Under the pieces are notes generated by a model that ran no database searches, was not told the DNA's origin, and worked only from the letters and a program-made list of their open reading frames with translations. Positions 24,965 to 33,243 of a stretch of DNA of 45,748 nt are shown here, piece after piece (position 1 is the stretch's first letter; each line of letters starts with the position of its first letter). Source of the stretch: Gammaproteobacteria bacterium. Lineage in GTDB: Bacteria; Pseudomonadota; Gammaproteobacteria; GCA-001735895. The stretch spans positions 1 through 45,748 of the forward strand of contig JANTFI010000007.1 in assembly GCA_024763505.1 (NCBI GenBank). The letters are read 5' to 3'. The position numbers and the translations under genes were made by a program.

Positions 24965-26737
24965 TTAGCCGTCAAAACGCGGCGGTGCCACCTTCAACAC
25001 TTCCTGAATGGTGGTCAAACCCTTAGCGACCTTTTGCGCACCGGCCAGATTGAGTGGACGCATGCCGTTTTTGATCGCCTGTTTGCGAAACACTGACAAA
25101 TCAAAGTCGGCCGTGATACGCTTTTTGAGGCGATCATCGAGTGGCATCATTTCGTAAATTCCCTTGCGCCCCTGATAGCCGGTCTGGCGGCATTCCAGAC
25201 ATCCTTCTGCCTGATAGATTTGTTTCGGAGCCGGATTTGACCACGGACGGATCAAGGCATTCCATTCATCCTCGTCGACCGCATGCGGCTTCTTGCAATG
25301 CGGACACAGTGTGCGAACCAGCCGCTGCGCGACCACACCGAGCAGGGTGGCGCTGATCAGATATGGCGGAATACCGATTTCGGTCAAGCGGGCGACGGCC
25401 GAGGGGGCATCGTTGGTATGCAGGGTCGATAACACCAAATGCCCGGTCAACGCGGCTTGCACCGCCATTTCAGCGGTTTCGCGATCTCGAATCTCACCGA
25501 TCATGATGATATCCGGGTCCTGTCGCAGCAGGGTTTTCACACCGCTGGCGAAATCGACGCCGATATTGTGTTGCACCTGCATCTGGTTGAACAAGGGTTC
25601 AACCTGCTCGATCGGGTCTTCGATGGTGCATACATTGACTTCCGGCACGGCAAGCTTTTTCAGGCTGGAATACAAAGTCGTGGTTTTGCCGGAGCCGGTC
25701 GGCCCGGTCACCAGAATGATGCCGAATGGCTGGGTAATCATGTGATCCCAGGTGGCGTGCTCCTTTTTCTCAAAGCCCAGTTCCGAGAAATCGCGTAACA
25801 GCACTTCCGGATCGAATATGCGCAGTACCAGTTTTTCGCCAAACGCGGTCGGCATCGATGACAGGCGCATTTCGACTTCCTGCCCTTGCGGGGTCACAGT
25901 CTTGATACGGCCATCCTGCGGTTTGCGTTTTTCGGCCACATCCAGCCGCCCCATGATCTTGATGCGGCTGGTAACCGCAGCGGTGATATTGGCCGGAATT
26001 TCATACACCTGGTGCATCACGCCATCGATGCGAAAACGCACGTTGCCCTGTTCGCGTCGCGGCTCGATATGAATATCACTGGCACGCTGGCTGAATGCGT
26101 ATTGCAGCAGCCAGTCAACAATGCTGACGATATGCTGATCATCGGCATCGACCGAGCCGGCTTTACCCAACTCGATCAATTGCTCCAGATTCTGGATGCT
26201 GCCGGCCTGTTCCTGTTCCTTTTGCCCGGCATGTCCCATCGCGCGACTGACGCTGTAGAATTCCAGCGCATAATTTTTCAATTGCTGCGGGTTCGCCAGC
26301 ACGCGTTTGATCGGTTGTTTGATGATGCGGTGGATTTCTTCCAGCCACTCGGTATCGAACGGATCGGTGACTGCAATGGTGACTTCAGAAGGCGTGACCT
26401 TGACCGGCAGAATATTGAAACGCGCTGCATAGGCATAGGACATCAGGCTGGTGCAGGATGCCACATCCATCTTCAGCGGGTCGAAATGGAAACGCGGAAT
26501 TCCGGCCTCTTTGGCCAGCCAGTCGGTGAGAAAATCCAGCGTCAGTTTTTGCGACGGATTGGACTGATTATTCCAGTTTCGGCTGGCGATGCTTTCCAGC
26601 GGATGCAAGGTCTTGCGGTCTTTTGCCGAAGACAACGAGCTGACCATGCGCGCCTTGTCCGGCTCGACCATGCCCTGCTCCACCATCAGCTCGAGCAGTC
26701 CTTCGAGGGTGCAAATCTTGCGTGCCTGGATGACCAT
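24965..26737 (-). CDS. GspE/PilB-type secretion ATPase
   Basis: The 590-residue protein is a type II secretion/type IV pilus assembly ATPase: Walker A GPTGSGKTT (345-353), aspartate box TIEDPIE (371-377), Walker B IIMIGEIRD (410-418), histidine box TGHLVLSTLHTN (431-442) and a four-cysteine zinc motif (C478, C481, C513, C516). The N-terminal 1-200 region resembles the MshEN/T2SSE_N domain. Such hexamers power pilin or pseudopilin assembly. No GspF, secretin or pseudopilin gene is in the window. It follows the hlyD-like gene by five bases, in a run with tolC and two thioredoxins. Confidence 0.95.
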   Translation of the reverse strand: MVIQARKICTLEGLLELMVEQGMVEPDKARMVSSLSSAKDRKTLHPLESIASRNWNNQSNPSQKLTLDFLTDWLAKEAGIPRFHFDPLKMDVASCTSLMSYAYAARFNILPVKVTPSEVTIAVTDPFDTEWLEEIHRIIKQPIKRVLANPQQLKNYALEFYSVSRAMGHAGQKEQEQAGSIQNLEQLIELGKAGSVDADDQHIVSIVDWLLQYAFSQRASDIHIEPRREQGNVRFRIDGVMHQVYEIPANITAAVTSRIKIMGRLDVAEKRKPQDGRIKTVTPQGQEVEMRLSSMPTAFGEKLVLRIFDPEVLLRDFSELGFEKKEHATWDHMITQPFGIILVTGPTGSGKTTTLYSSLKKLAVPEVNVCTIEDPIEQVEPLFNQMQVQHNIGVDFASGVKTLLRQDPDIIMIGEIRDRETAEMAVQAALTGHLVLSTLHTNDAPSAVARLTEIGIPPYLISATLLGVVAQRLVRTLCPHCKKPHAVDEDEWNALIRPWSNPAPKQIYQAEGCLECRQTGYQGRKGIYEMMPLDDRLKKRITADFDLSVFRKQAIKNGMRPLNLAGAQKVAKGLTTIQEVLKVAPPRFDG

Positions 26738-26742
26738 CGGGT

Positions 26743-27507
26743 TCAGTCTTTGATCTCGATCGAGACCGGCATTTGTTCGGGAATCAATTGGTCCGTGGAA
26801 AAGTCTACCGTGATTTCATAGGCCGCGACACCGGTCGATTTTTTTACTCGCTCGAAACCCAGATAACTCACCACACCGGTAAACTTGCGCTGCTTGTAAC
26901 TGACTGTTGCCGGTAGTCCGATCAGTGAGGCGCGCCATTGCTCCGAGCTGACCAGGCCAATGGCTTTCATTTGACGCGACTCGACCAGAGTAACCAGGGG
27001 TATGGATTGATAAGCCGGACTTACATATTGACCGCGTCGTTGATGAACACGCAAAACCCGACCATCAACCGGCGACCGCAAACGGGTATTTTGCAGATCG
27101 AAGCGGGCGATGCTGGTTTCGGCTTGAGCCGCCTTGTAGGCTCCCTGTATTCGAGCCAGCTTGTTTTCGGCTGTTTTCAGAGCCACTTCAGACAGGGTAT
27201 CCCGGTCATATAATTCCAGCGCCTTTTCCAGTTCCAACTCGGCGATCTCGAGTTCCGGTTCGAGCGCTTTTTCCTGTGCCAACGCCTTGTTCAGCATGGC
27301 CTGTTCGCGACTGGCATCAAGCTCGACCAGAACCTCTCCCTGCTTGACACGCTGACCGGCTTTGACATGAACCTGCTGGATAATTCCGGCGGAGCGGGCA
27401 TTGAGCGCGAAGTGGTCGGAAAATTTGCTGAAACCGTTCAGACTCAGAGCTGAAGCCGAAGACGCAAACAACGGGCCAGCCAGTAAAATCAAAAGTATCC
27501 AGTTCAT
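26743..27507 (-). CDS. HlyD/RND-type membrane fusion (adaptor) protein
   Basis: The 254-residue protein has a signal peptide (MNWILLILLAGPLFASSASA), a lipoyl half-motif IIQQVHVKAGQRVKQGEVLV, a coiled-coil hairpin about 70-130 (KALAQEKALEPELEIAELEL onward) and the second lipoyl half RLRSPVDGRVLRVHQRRGQY. These are the usual features of the periplasmic adaptor that joins an inner-membrane pump to a TolC channel. It is shorter than most RND adaptors. It overlaps tolC by four bases; no pump gene follows, instead a GspE-type ATPase. Confidence 0.9.
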   Translation of the reverse strand: MNWILLILLAGPLFASSASALSLNGFSKFSDHFALNARSAGIIQQVHVKAGQRVKQGEVLVELDASREQAMLNKALAQEKALEPELEIAELELEKALELYDRDTLSEVALKTAENKLARIQGAYKAAQAETSIARFDLQNTRLRSPVDGRVLRVHQRRGQYVSPAYQSIPLVTLVESRQMKAIGLVSSEQWRASLIGLPATVSYKQRKFTGVVSYLGFERVKKSTGVAAYEITVDFSTDQLIPEQMPVSIEIKD

Positions 27508-28817
27508 CCGTTGTTGTCCTCTTTGTTCGTGATCAATTGATTCAGGTACTCACTGCCAACCAGTGTCTCCAGTTTTCGTAACGACATTTCAAGCGCAAAG
27601 CGGGCTTGCCAGGCTTTACGTCGGCTTTCGGAAAACTGAACCATCGAATTACCCAGATCGCTCTTGAATTCAAGTTCGTACTCCGCCCGGCTTTTTTCCA
27701 GTGTCAGGTCGCGGAATTCCTGATTGAAGTCTTCTCCTTCTACCCGCAAACTGTTGAACCGGATTTGTTGCCAAAGCTTCAGCACTTCGAGCCTGATTTC
27801 CGATTTTACACGTAAGATGCTGGCTAATTGTTGTTGATATCGGGCACTGGCCAAGCGAACGGCTGAACGCGTTCCCGAGCCTGCATAAAGCGGTACATCC
27901 AGATAAATACTGGCACGCCAGTCATCCCGGGTCGAGGACTCCTTGACATAATCCGCCAGCTCCAACTCAGCGTCCAGCTTCGCGCTGCTGGTATTTTTGG
28001 CAACCGCAATCTGCTGGCGCGCGATTTCCAGCTTCTTGCGTTCTATTTCCAGTTCAAGACTGTGTTCAAACGCTTGTTGTACCAGTGCTTCCACATCATC
28101 GCCGGGATTAATTTTGTCTGCCAGTTCGGGCACTTCCAACTCATCCGGCGGACTGTCGGCATAACCCAGCGTTTCCGCCAGCATGACCCGGGTCAGGCGC
28201 TGCAGGTTTTCACTGTTATAGCGGTTTTGCCGGATTCGCTCGTACGCGGTCCGGGTTTCCAGTACTTCGAGGTCGGATGCCAGGCCCAGTAATTGATTTT
28301 CTCGGGTCCGGTCAAAGCGGATAAAGCCGATCGCCAGTTCTTCGTTATCCCTTAGATACTGGTTGTCGGCATTTAGCACATCGAAAAACTGTTGCCGGAT
28401 CGACAACTTGCGTTGTTCGATCAGGTAATTTTTTTCCAGCCTTTTTAATTCCACTTGGAGTCTGGACAAATCCTCACTGGCATCGAGTTTGCCAAAATCA
28501 TACAGCGGCTTTCTGACAAACAGCTTAATCGCGCTGTCATTTTCAGCATCATCCGCGCCGGATTGCTTGATTGCACGCAGGCGGCCGTTCAGATTGATCG
28601 TGAAATCATTGCCGGCCGCAGTTTGCTCGGCCTCGGCTATCGATTGCTGCAGATTCTGATCGGCGTTGATATTTTGATAATGCCCCGGGTTTGCGGCGAG
28701 GCTCAGGGCGGCATCGAGAGTCAATGGTTCCGGCAGGGCATCTGGCTCAGCCGCGTAAACACGAAAACAGAGTAAAATACCGACCAGCATGGGCGGAGTG
28801 TGGAACATTTTTTTCAT
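27504..28817 (-). CDS. TolC-family outer-membrane channel
   Basis: The 437-residue protein begins with a signal peptide (about 1-22, ending in RVYAAEPD) and shows the two OEP repeat halves of TolC-type proteins, long helices with NYLIEQRKLSIRQQFFDVLN and LEIERKKLEIARQQIAVAKN, plus AELELADYVKESSTRDDWRA leading into the LDVPLYAGSGTRSAV segment. The trimer would form an outer-membrane and periplasmic tunnel. It lies 14 bases after the thioredoxin gene and overlaps the adaptor gene, so the whole block is probably one transcript. Confidence 0.92.
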   Translation of the reverse strand: MKKMFHTPPMLVGILLCFRVYAAEPDALPEPLTLDAALSLAANPGHYQNINADQNLQQSIAEAEQTAAGNDFTINLNGRLRAIKQSGADDAENDSAIKLFVRKPLYDFGKLDASEDLSRLQVELKRLEKNYLIEQRKLSIRQQFFDVLNADNQYLRDNEELAIGFIRFDRTRENQLLGLASDLEVLETRTAYERIRQNRYNSENLQRLTRVMLAETLGYADSPPDELEVPELADKINPGDDVEALVQQAFEHSLELEIERKKLEIARQQIAVAKNTSSAKLDAELELADYVKESSTRDDWRASIYLDVPLYAGSGTRSAVRLASARYQQQLASILRVKSEIRLEVLKLWQQIRFNSLRVEGEDFNQEFRDLTLEKSRAEYELEFKSDLGNSMVQFSESRRKAWQARFALEMSLRKLETLVGSEYLNQLITNKEDNNG

Positions 28818-28831
28818 TGAGCCCGACCGGT

Positions 28832-29398
28832 CTAGTTGATTGCTTTTTGTTTTTTCTTGAGCCTTTTGTACTTCCCGAACCGGATGTTGCGTCCATTCTT
28901 GTCTTTTAGTTTATAAACGCCTTTCAAGTAATATTCCGCCAGCCACATAAACTCTTCCGGGCCAGAGGTCGCGCCGGTATAGCGCACTACCATATTGCCA
29001 TCAAGATCATAAAAAGCCATCACTGGTGTGGCACGAACCCGGGTTTTACTGGCGAATTCTTTTTGCATCATTTCTTCGCCCTTGAAGTCCACCAGTTCCA
29101 GATCCCCTTCGATATCAATTGCCAAAGAACGAAAGTTTTCATTAAAATAATCCTGGATCTCCGGTTGGTTCAAAACCGTTTTTTTCATCCGGTGACAAAA
29201 AGGGCATTCATCCATTTCAAAGAAAATAAAGATGCCTTTTTTATTCTCTTCGCGGGCAATTTCCAGTTCCTCGGTCAAATCTCCCAGACTTTGACTAAAG
29301 AAATGGGTATAAGGGTCACGCGGTATGGCAGCCTGTGCAGTAATCGCGAAAAGAAGAAGGATAAAAAGGGAAAACCCAGACTTGGGAAACTGTTTCAT
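28832..29398 (-). CDS. Exported thioredoxin-fold protein (SoxW-like)
   Basis: The 188-residue protein has an N-terminal signal peptide (about 1-24), a thioredoxin fold with redox motif CPFC (C65, C68, in EMDECPFCHRM), the cis-proline segment RVRATPVMAFYDLDG, and a basic C-terminal tail. It resembles SoxW-like and other periplasmic thioredoxins that use CxxC chemistry to reduce or hold disulfides. It sits between tlpA and tolC in the same direction. Specific role not known. Confidence 0.85.
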   Translation of the reverse strand: MKQFPKSGFSLFILLLFAITAQAAIPRDPYTHFFSQSLGDLTEELEIAREENKKGIFIFFEMDECPFCHRMKKTVLNQPEIQDYFNENFRSLAIDIEGDLELVDFKGEEMMQKEFASKTRVRATPVMAFYDLDGNMVVRYTGATSGPEEFMWLAEYYLKGVYKLKDKNGRNIRFGKYKRLKKKQKAIN

Positions 29399-29478
29399 GA
29401 CCTGTTGTTTACCGTATTCTGTTGGTGGTTATTCGATGGGCGAACCGGACTAACAGTTTATCTCACTGATTCCGTCAC

Positions 29479-29970
29479 TTAATCCGACCCTTGTTTATTA
29501 TCAGATTTGTGTTTAGCTTCCCATTTCTTGATGAAATTTTCAATCATTTCACGGGTGACCGAACCGACCTGCCGGGCCACCACAGTACCTTGTGGAGACA
29601 ACAGAAACGTGGTCGGCAACCCTGGCACTTGCCCCAATTCGGTTTGACTGACCGGTCCCACTTTGGCATTGGGGTAGTCAATAAAATAGTCTTCCAGAAA
29701 CGCCTTTACCTCTTCATCAGGAATGGCCTCGGTGTTCAGCCCGATTACCACGGCATCAGTTTTGGCATGTGCATCATGGAAAGACTGTAATTCAGGCATT
29801 TCCTCACGACAGGGTGGGCACCAGGTCGCCCAGTAGTTTACCAGAACCCATTTGCCTTTATAGTCAGAGATCTGGAGCGATTTTCCATTGAGGTCTGTCA
29901 GACTCATGTCAACTGCGGCTGAGCCAAAAGACAGGGTCGATAACAGCAATAACAGGGCAATTTTTTTCAT
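29479..29970 (-). CDS. TlpA/ResA-like periplasmic thioredoxin
   Basis: The 163-residue protein begins with a signal peptide (MKKIALLLLLSTLSFGSAAV) and carries the TlpA-type motif WATWCPPCREEMPEL with redox cysteines C51 and C54, and a cis-proline GLPTTFLLS. These periplasmic proteins reduce disulfides of cytochrome c maturation or other exported substrates. It opens the minus-strand run tlpA-thioredoxin-tolC-hlyD-gspE and is 80 bases from the next gene. A candidate AT-rich promoter region lies upstream, but no clear hexamer pair was found. Confidence 0.9.
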   Translation of the reverse strand: MKKIALLLLLSTLSFGSAAVDMSLTDLNGKSLQISDYKGKWVLVNYWATWCPPCREEMPELQSFHDAHAKTDAVVIGLNTEAIPDEEVKAFLEDYFIDYPNAKVGPVSQTELGQVPGLPTTFLLSPQGTVVARQVGSVTREMIENFIKKWEAKHKSDNKQGSD

Positions 29971-30056
29971 TGGGATTCCCGTTCAGTCAAAATATAATAT
30001 CTATTAGATCAGAATCAGGCCGTCTGGTTTCAGCCGGTTTCGAGTTTTATGCAGAC

Positions 30057-30084
30057 ATAAAAAAAGCCCGCAAAAGCGAGCTTT
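30057..30084 (-). terminator. Rho-independent terminator after the LysM lipoprotein gene
   Basis: On the minus strand AAAGCTCGC (30084-30076) and GCGGGCTTT (30071-30063), with one G-U pair and a TTTT loop, run into a T-tract of about seven. It lies 26 bases past the stop of the gene at 30110-30796 and separates it from tlpA. Confidence 0.85.
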
Positions 30085-30109
30085 TCGATACGGCATTAAA
30101 GCAGTTAAA

Positions 30110-30796
30110 CTACTGTGCCAGATAATCCTGATCAGAGGCTTCGGTTTCGCCAATAGTCCAGGCACCGCGAGTCTTGGCATGTTGTACCGCAGCATCAATC
30201 TCGGCGTCTGTAGCAGAAGGGATACTGAAAACCTGACCAGCATAAATCAGGTCGGCATCCTTGATCTGGTCAGAATTGGCTTTGTAGATCAATGGCCATT
30301 GGTACGGGTTTCCATAGGTCTCGTCCTTGCCGGAAATATTCCAGAGATTATCACCGGAAACGACTGTGTATTCGCCACCACCAGCATTACTCATGCTGGA
30401 GTTATTCATACCCATTGCCATGCCACTTTCTGTACTGCCATGCATTTCGTTATAGCGCTTGGTTTCAGCATGGTATTGAGCAATTGCATCATTCGCTTGC
30501 TCTGCGGCCATATTGGCCAGTTTAACGGCTTTATCGTTGTCTCCGGCGGCGGCAGCTTTTTCAGCGGCTGCGATCAATTTCTTGGTATCGCGCCATTCAT
30601 AACCCAGTTTTGCAGCCCGGGCATTCTTGATTTTGGCGGAATAAATGGCATTCTTGGCGGCCGCATTCGGTCCTTTCTGGGCTTCAGTCATCGGCTCTTT
30701 AGCCGGCGCCGGCTCTTCTTTACTGGCACAACCAGCAACAAGTCCGGTGGAAAGAACTGCAATGGTTGCCAACTTCAGGAATTCTGTTTTTTTCAT
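30110..30796 (-). CDS. Lipoprotein with C-terminal LysM domain
   Basis: The 228-residue protein has a lipoprotein signal peptide with lipobox LVAGC (C23), an alanine-rich helical region resembling DUF4398 (about 45-110), a Gly/Met/Asn/Ser linker, and a LysM domain (about 142-193, YTVVSGDNLWNISGKDETYG) that should bind peptidoglycan. It would anchor in the outer membrane and touch the wall. The ATG follows a GGAGAA ribosome binding site and the gene is followed by its own terminator, so it is monocistronic. The role is structural by inference. Confidence 0.88.
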   Translation of the reverse strand: MKKTEFLKLATIAVLSTGLVAGCASKEEPAPAKEPMTEAQKGPNAAAKNAIYSAKIKNARAAKLGYEWRDTKKLIAAAEKAAAAGDNDKAVKLANMAAEQANDAIAQYHAETKRYNEMHGSTESGMAMGMNNSSMSNAGGGEYTVVSGDNLWNISGKDETYGNPYQWPLIYKANSDQIKDADLIYAGQVFSIPSATDAEIDAAVQHAKTRGAWTIGETEASDQDYLAQ

Positions 30797-31150
30797 AAGT
30801 TTCGTTCTCCACGAACGGTGATAGTTTAAATTAAATAACGGCTGTAAAGCTATATATTTACTTAAAAATAGTAACCGACCTTACCTTTTTAAAGGGTATA
30901 GGGCAAGTATAAAAAAGCCCGCTCTCAAAGATTCTTGCTAGTTATCCCGTAAACAGCGAAATATTTAATTTTAGTTATATGTCACAAGCTGCCGTGCAAA
31001 TTACCGAAAGCACTTGCGGGTGTCAAGGTTCGCAAAGAGATTTAGCAAAAAAATTGCCTTCACCACAGGCATACTTCATCATCGCTGATTGCTGGCGCTT
31101 TCGACGGGATGTTTAAACCAGCTTTATTTTATGGATTTAGCCAGAAATTC
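30797..31150 (+). other. AT-rich intergenic region, no gene supported
   Basis: The stretch between the lipoprotein gene and arsC is AT-rich and contains a short frame (30979-31116, 45 codons, a TCGC motif) without a ribosome binding site; I do not support it as a gene. Short A- and T-runs and a GGGCAAG/CTTGC pair occur near 30900-30945, but no convincing terminator or promoter for the lipoprotein gene was found. Confidence 0.4.
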
Positions 31151-31178
31151 TCGTCAATAATCGCGGCGGCGTTACAAT
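31151..31178 (+). promoter_or_regulatory. Candidate promoter of arsC-wrbA-DUF2069
   Basis: TCGTCA (31151-31156, 4 of 6) and TACAAT (31173-31178, 5 of 6) stand 16 bases apart. Transcription would start near 31186, about 20 bases before the arsC start, just ahead of a GGAGGT ribosome binding site. Confidence 0.5.
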
Positions 31179-31204
31179 TATTAAAAGAATTTCGGAGGTA
31201 TTTC

Positions 31205-31564
31205 ATGGCAAATCAAAAAGTCACCATTTATCACAATCCGCGTTGCAGCAAATCGCGTCAAACCATGGAATTACTACAACAAAAGGGGATCGAACCGGAA
31301 ATCGTTGAGTATATGAAAGAGCCACCCGATATCGAAACGCTCAGGCACTTGACCCGGTTGCTCGGCCTGCCCGCGAAAGATTTGCTGCGCAGCAATGAAC
31401 AAGTCTTCAAGGATGCCGGCATGGATGAAACCGACTTGTCTGACGATGATATTCTCGAAGCGATCAGCGAATGCCCAACACTGCTGCAACGCCCGATCGT
31501 GGTCATCGACGACCGTAAGGCTGCGCTCGGCCGTCCGCCGGAAAATGTGCTGGAGATTCTGTAA
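31205..31564 (+). CDS. arsC: ArsC-family reductase (arsenate reductase-like)
   Basis: The 119-residue protein matches glutaredoxin-coupled arsenate reductases: catalytic C14 in YHNPRCSKSRQT and the substrate-binding arginines R62 (LLRSNEQV), R96 (LLQRPIVV) and R110 (ALGRPPEN). The ATG at 31205 follows a perfect GGAGGT; the open frame continues upstream without such a site. No arsR or arsB is near, so it may be a housekeeping YfgD-type member rather than part of an arsenic resistance operon. wrbA begins three bases after its stop. Confidence 0.9.
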   Translation: MANQKVTIYHNPRCSKSRQTMELLQQKGIEPEIVEYMKEPPDIETLRHLTRLLGLPAKDLLRSNEQVFKDAGMDETDLSDDDILEAISECPTLLQRPIVVIDDRKAALGRPPENVLEIL

Positions 31565-31567
31565 GAC

Positions 31568-32161
31568 GTGTCCATCATCCTGATTGTTTACTACAGCCGC
31601 TACGGTTCAGTGGATCGCATGGCTCAGAAAATCGCCGAGGGCGTGGAAGCGGTCGACGGCTGTGAAGCGCGGATGCGGCGTGTCGCCGAGGTTTCCAGTA
31701 ATCATCAACAAACCGAACCTGCCGTCCCCAAACAGGGCCCGCCTTATGCCACTGAGCAGGATTTGCAGCAATGTGATGGCCTGATACTCGGCAGCCCATC
31801 CTATTTCGGCAACATGGCAGCGGCTCTCAAGCACTACATCGACTCTACCAGTCAGGTGTGGCTCTCCGGCGCTCTGATCGGTAAACCGGCCGGTGTTTTC
31901 ACGGCCACTTCCAGCCATCATGGCGGACAGGAAAGCGTGCTGCTGAGCATGATGATTCCATTGTTACACCATGGCATGCTGATTGCCGGAATCCCGTATT
32001 CGGAACCGGCGCTGCAGCAAACCCGCTCCGGCGGCACGCCCTATGGCGCCAGCCACACTGCCGGCCATGCCGGGCAACCACTGACCGAAGACGAAGAACA
32101 AATCTGTCAGGCTCTGGGACGGCAGATCGCTACGCTGTCGCTGAAACTGGGCAAAGACTGA
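31568..32161 (+). CDS. wrbA: WrbA-like NAD(P)H:quinone oxidoreductase
   Basis: The 197-residue flavodoxin-fold protein starts at a GTG and shows the FMN-binding phosphate loop YYSRYGSVDRMA and LILGSPSYFGNMAAALKHYI, followed by GKPAGVFTATSSHHGGQES and GGTPYGASHTAG, typical WrbA segments. It reduces quinones by two electrons, limiting semiquinone radicals. It lies three bases after arsC and 15 bases before the DUF2069 gene, forming a small operon. Confidence 0.93.
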   Translation: MSIILIVYYSRYGSVDRMAQKIAEGVEAVDGCEARMRRVAEVSSNHQQTEPAVPKQGPPYATEQDLQQCDGLILGSPSYFGNMAAALKHYIDSTSQVWLSGALIGKPAGVFTATSSHHGGQESVLLSMMIPLLHHGMLIAGIPYSEPALQQTRSGGTPYGASHTAGHAGQPLTEDEEQICQALGRQIATLSLKLGKD

Positions 32162-32176
32162 AATCCCTTTTTCATC

Positions 32177-32521
32177 ATGCATCCACTGAAAATTTTCACC
32201 TTGCTCTCTCTTCTGGTTTTGATACTTAATCAATTGTCACTGTTTTTCAGCAACGCCACCGGTGATCAGTGGTGGCTGGCAAGCCTGTTGACCCTGCCCC
32301 TTTTACTACCGGTCAAAGGGCTATGGTCAGACCGTCTGTATACCTACAAGTGGACCGGCTTTTTGCCGATGCTGTATTTTTTTATCGGCGTCAGTGAAGC
32401 CTTTGTAGCCAGTGAGAACGGGCTGTATGGCAAAATCAACATCCTGGCCAGTGGCGTGCTGTTTCTGTCCAGCATGTATTACAGCCGCTACCTGAAAGCC
32501 CACTCAGGCAGCCAGCATTAG
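32177..32521 (+). CDS. DUF2069 membrane protein
   Basis: The 114-residue protein has four hydrophobic segments (LSLLVLILNQLSLFF, WWLASLLTLPLLLPV, TGFLPMLYFFIGVSEAF and ILASGVLFLSSMYYSRYL) and the DUF2069 pattern GLWSDRLYTYKWTGFLPMLY. It is the last gene after arsC-wrbA, a frequent arrangement in gammaproteobacteria. Its stop codon overlaps the stop of the convergent hda. Function unknown. Confidence 0.88.
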   Translation: MHPLKIFTLLSLLVLILNQLSLFFSNATGDQWWLASLLTLPLLLPVKGLWSDRLYTYKWTGFLPMLYFFIGVSEAFVASENGLYGKINILASGVLFLSSMYYSRYLKAHSGSQH

Positions 32522-33225
32522 ACGCCAGTTCGAGTCTGTTTCAGCGTTTCGCGGATGAAGGGGATCGTAATCTTGCGCTGACGGGACAAAGCGGCATGAT
32601 CGAGACGATACAGCATTTGCATTTGATCAGACAATCTGCGGGAGTAATGGCTGAGTAGATAATGGAGTGCTTCATCACTGATTTGCAGGCCCAGCAAGGC
32701 GGCCCGTTTTTTCAGCAAAACGGCCAGTGAAGCGTCTTCCGGAGTCTGTAGCGCGATCAATAATCCCCACAGCAGTCTTGATTTCAGATCCGGCAGGCGA
32801 AAGCCGATATCTCTCGGGTTGCGTGACACCGAGAAAACACAGCGCAATTCGCCTTGTTTGACCCGGTTGATCAATTGATAAAACACTTCTTCCCAGGGAC
32901 GCAGCCCGGCCAGTAAATCGAGATTGTCAACGCCCAGCACAGTGCCGGGCAAAAAGTCGCTGAAACTGTCAGGGTCGGCATCCTGCAATTGCGTCGCATC
33001 AAACAAATGAAACGGTAACTGGCAATGCCGGGCATAATGTGCGCAAGCGTTTAGCAAATGGGTTTTACCGCTGTCCGTACTGCCCCACAAGCCAATCAGC
33101 GGTTCTCCGGTTTCATCGAACAATGCCATCAACTGTTGCCGCACATAGGCTTCGTCGGTAGCAAAATAATTTTCCAGACTAAAGCGTTTGTCGAACGACA
33201 ATGGCAAGGGGATTTGTGCAACCAT
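32518..33225 (-). CDS. hda: DnaA regulatory inactivator Hda
   Basis: Hda binds the DNA-loaded sliding clamp and stimulates ATP hydrolysis by DnaA, preventing re-initiation. The 235-residue AAA+ protein has an N-terminal clamp-binding QIPLPLSF, a P-loop GSTDSGKTH (48-56), the arginine-finger region RNPRDIGFRLPDLKSRL, and sensor 2-type C-terminal helices. Length is typical. It is transcribed toward the DUF2069 gene, their stop codons overlapping, and away from the DUF2066 gene. Confidence 0.94.
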   Translation of the reverse strand: MVAQIPLPLSFDKRFSLENYFATDEAYVRQQLMALFDETGEPLIGLWGSTDSGKTHLLNACAHYARHCQLPFHLFDATQLQDADPDSFSDFLPGTVLGVDNLDLLAGLRPWEEVFYQLINRVKQGELRCVFSVSRNPRDIGFRLPDLKSRLLWGLLIALQTPEDASLAVLLKKRAALLGLQISDEALHYLLSHYSRRLSDQMQMLYRLDHAALSRQRKITIPFIRETLKQTRTGV

Positions 33226-33243
33226 CGCGGTTTCAGACTGCGC

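Noticed and set aside
25886-26821. 311-codon open frame on the plus strand opposite the gspE-type gene
   Set aside because: The minus-strand product has full ATPase motifs and zinc cysteines; this frame is its shadow and shows no family character.
30900-30945. AAAAAAGCCCGCTC stretch resembling half of a terminator
   Set aside because: No complementary arm that would form a stable stem was found next to the A/T-run on either strand.
30979-31116. 45-codon frame with a TCGC motif upstream of arsC
   Set aside because: It has no ribosome binding site, lies in AT-rich intergenic DNA and ends before arsC; a chance frame is more likely than a real peptide.
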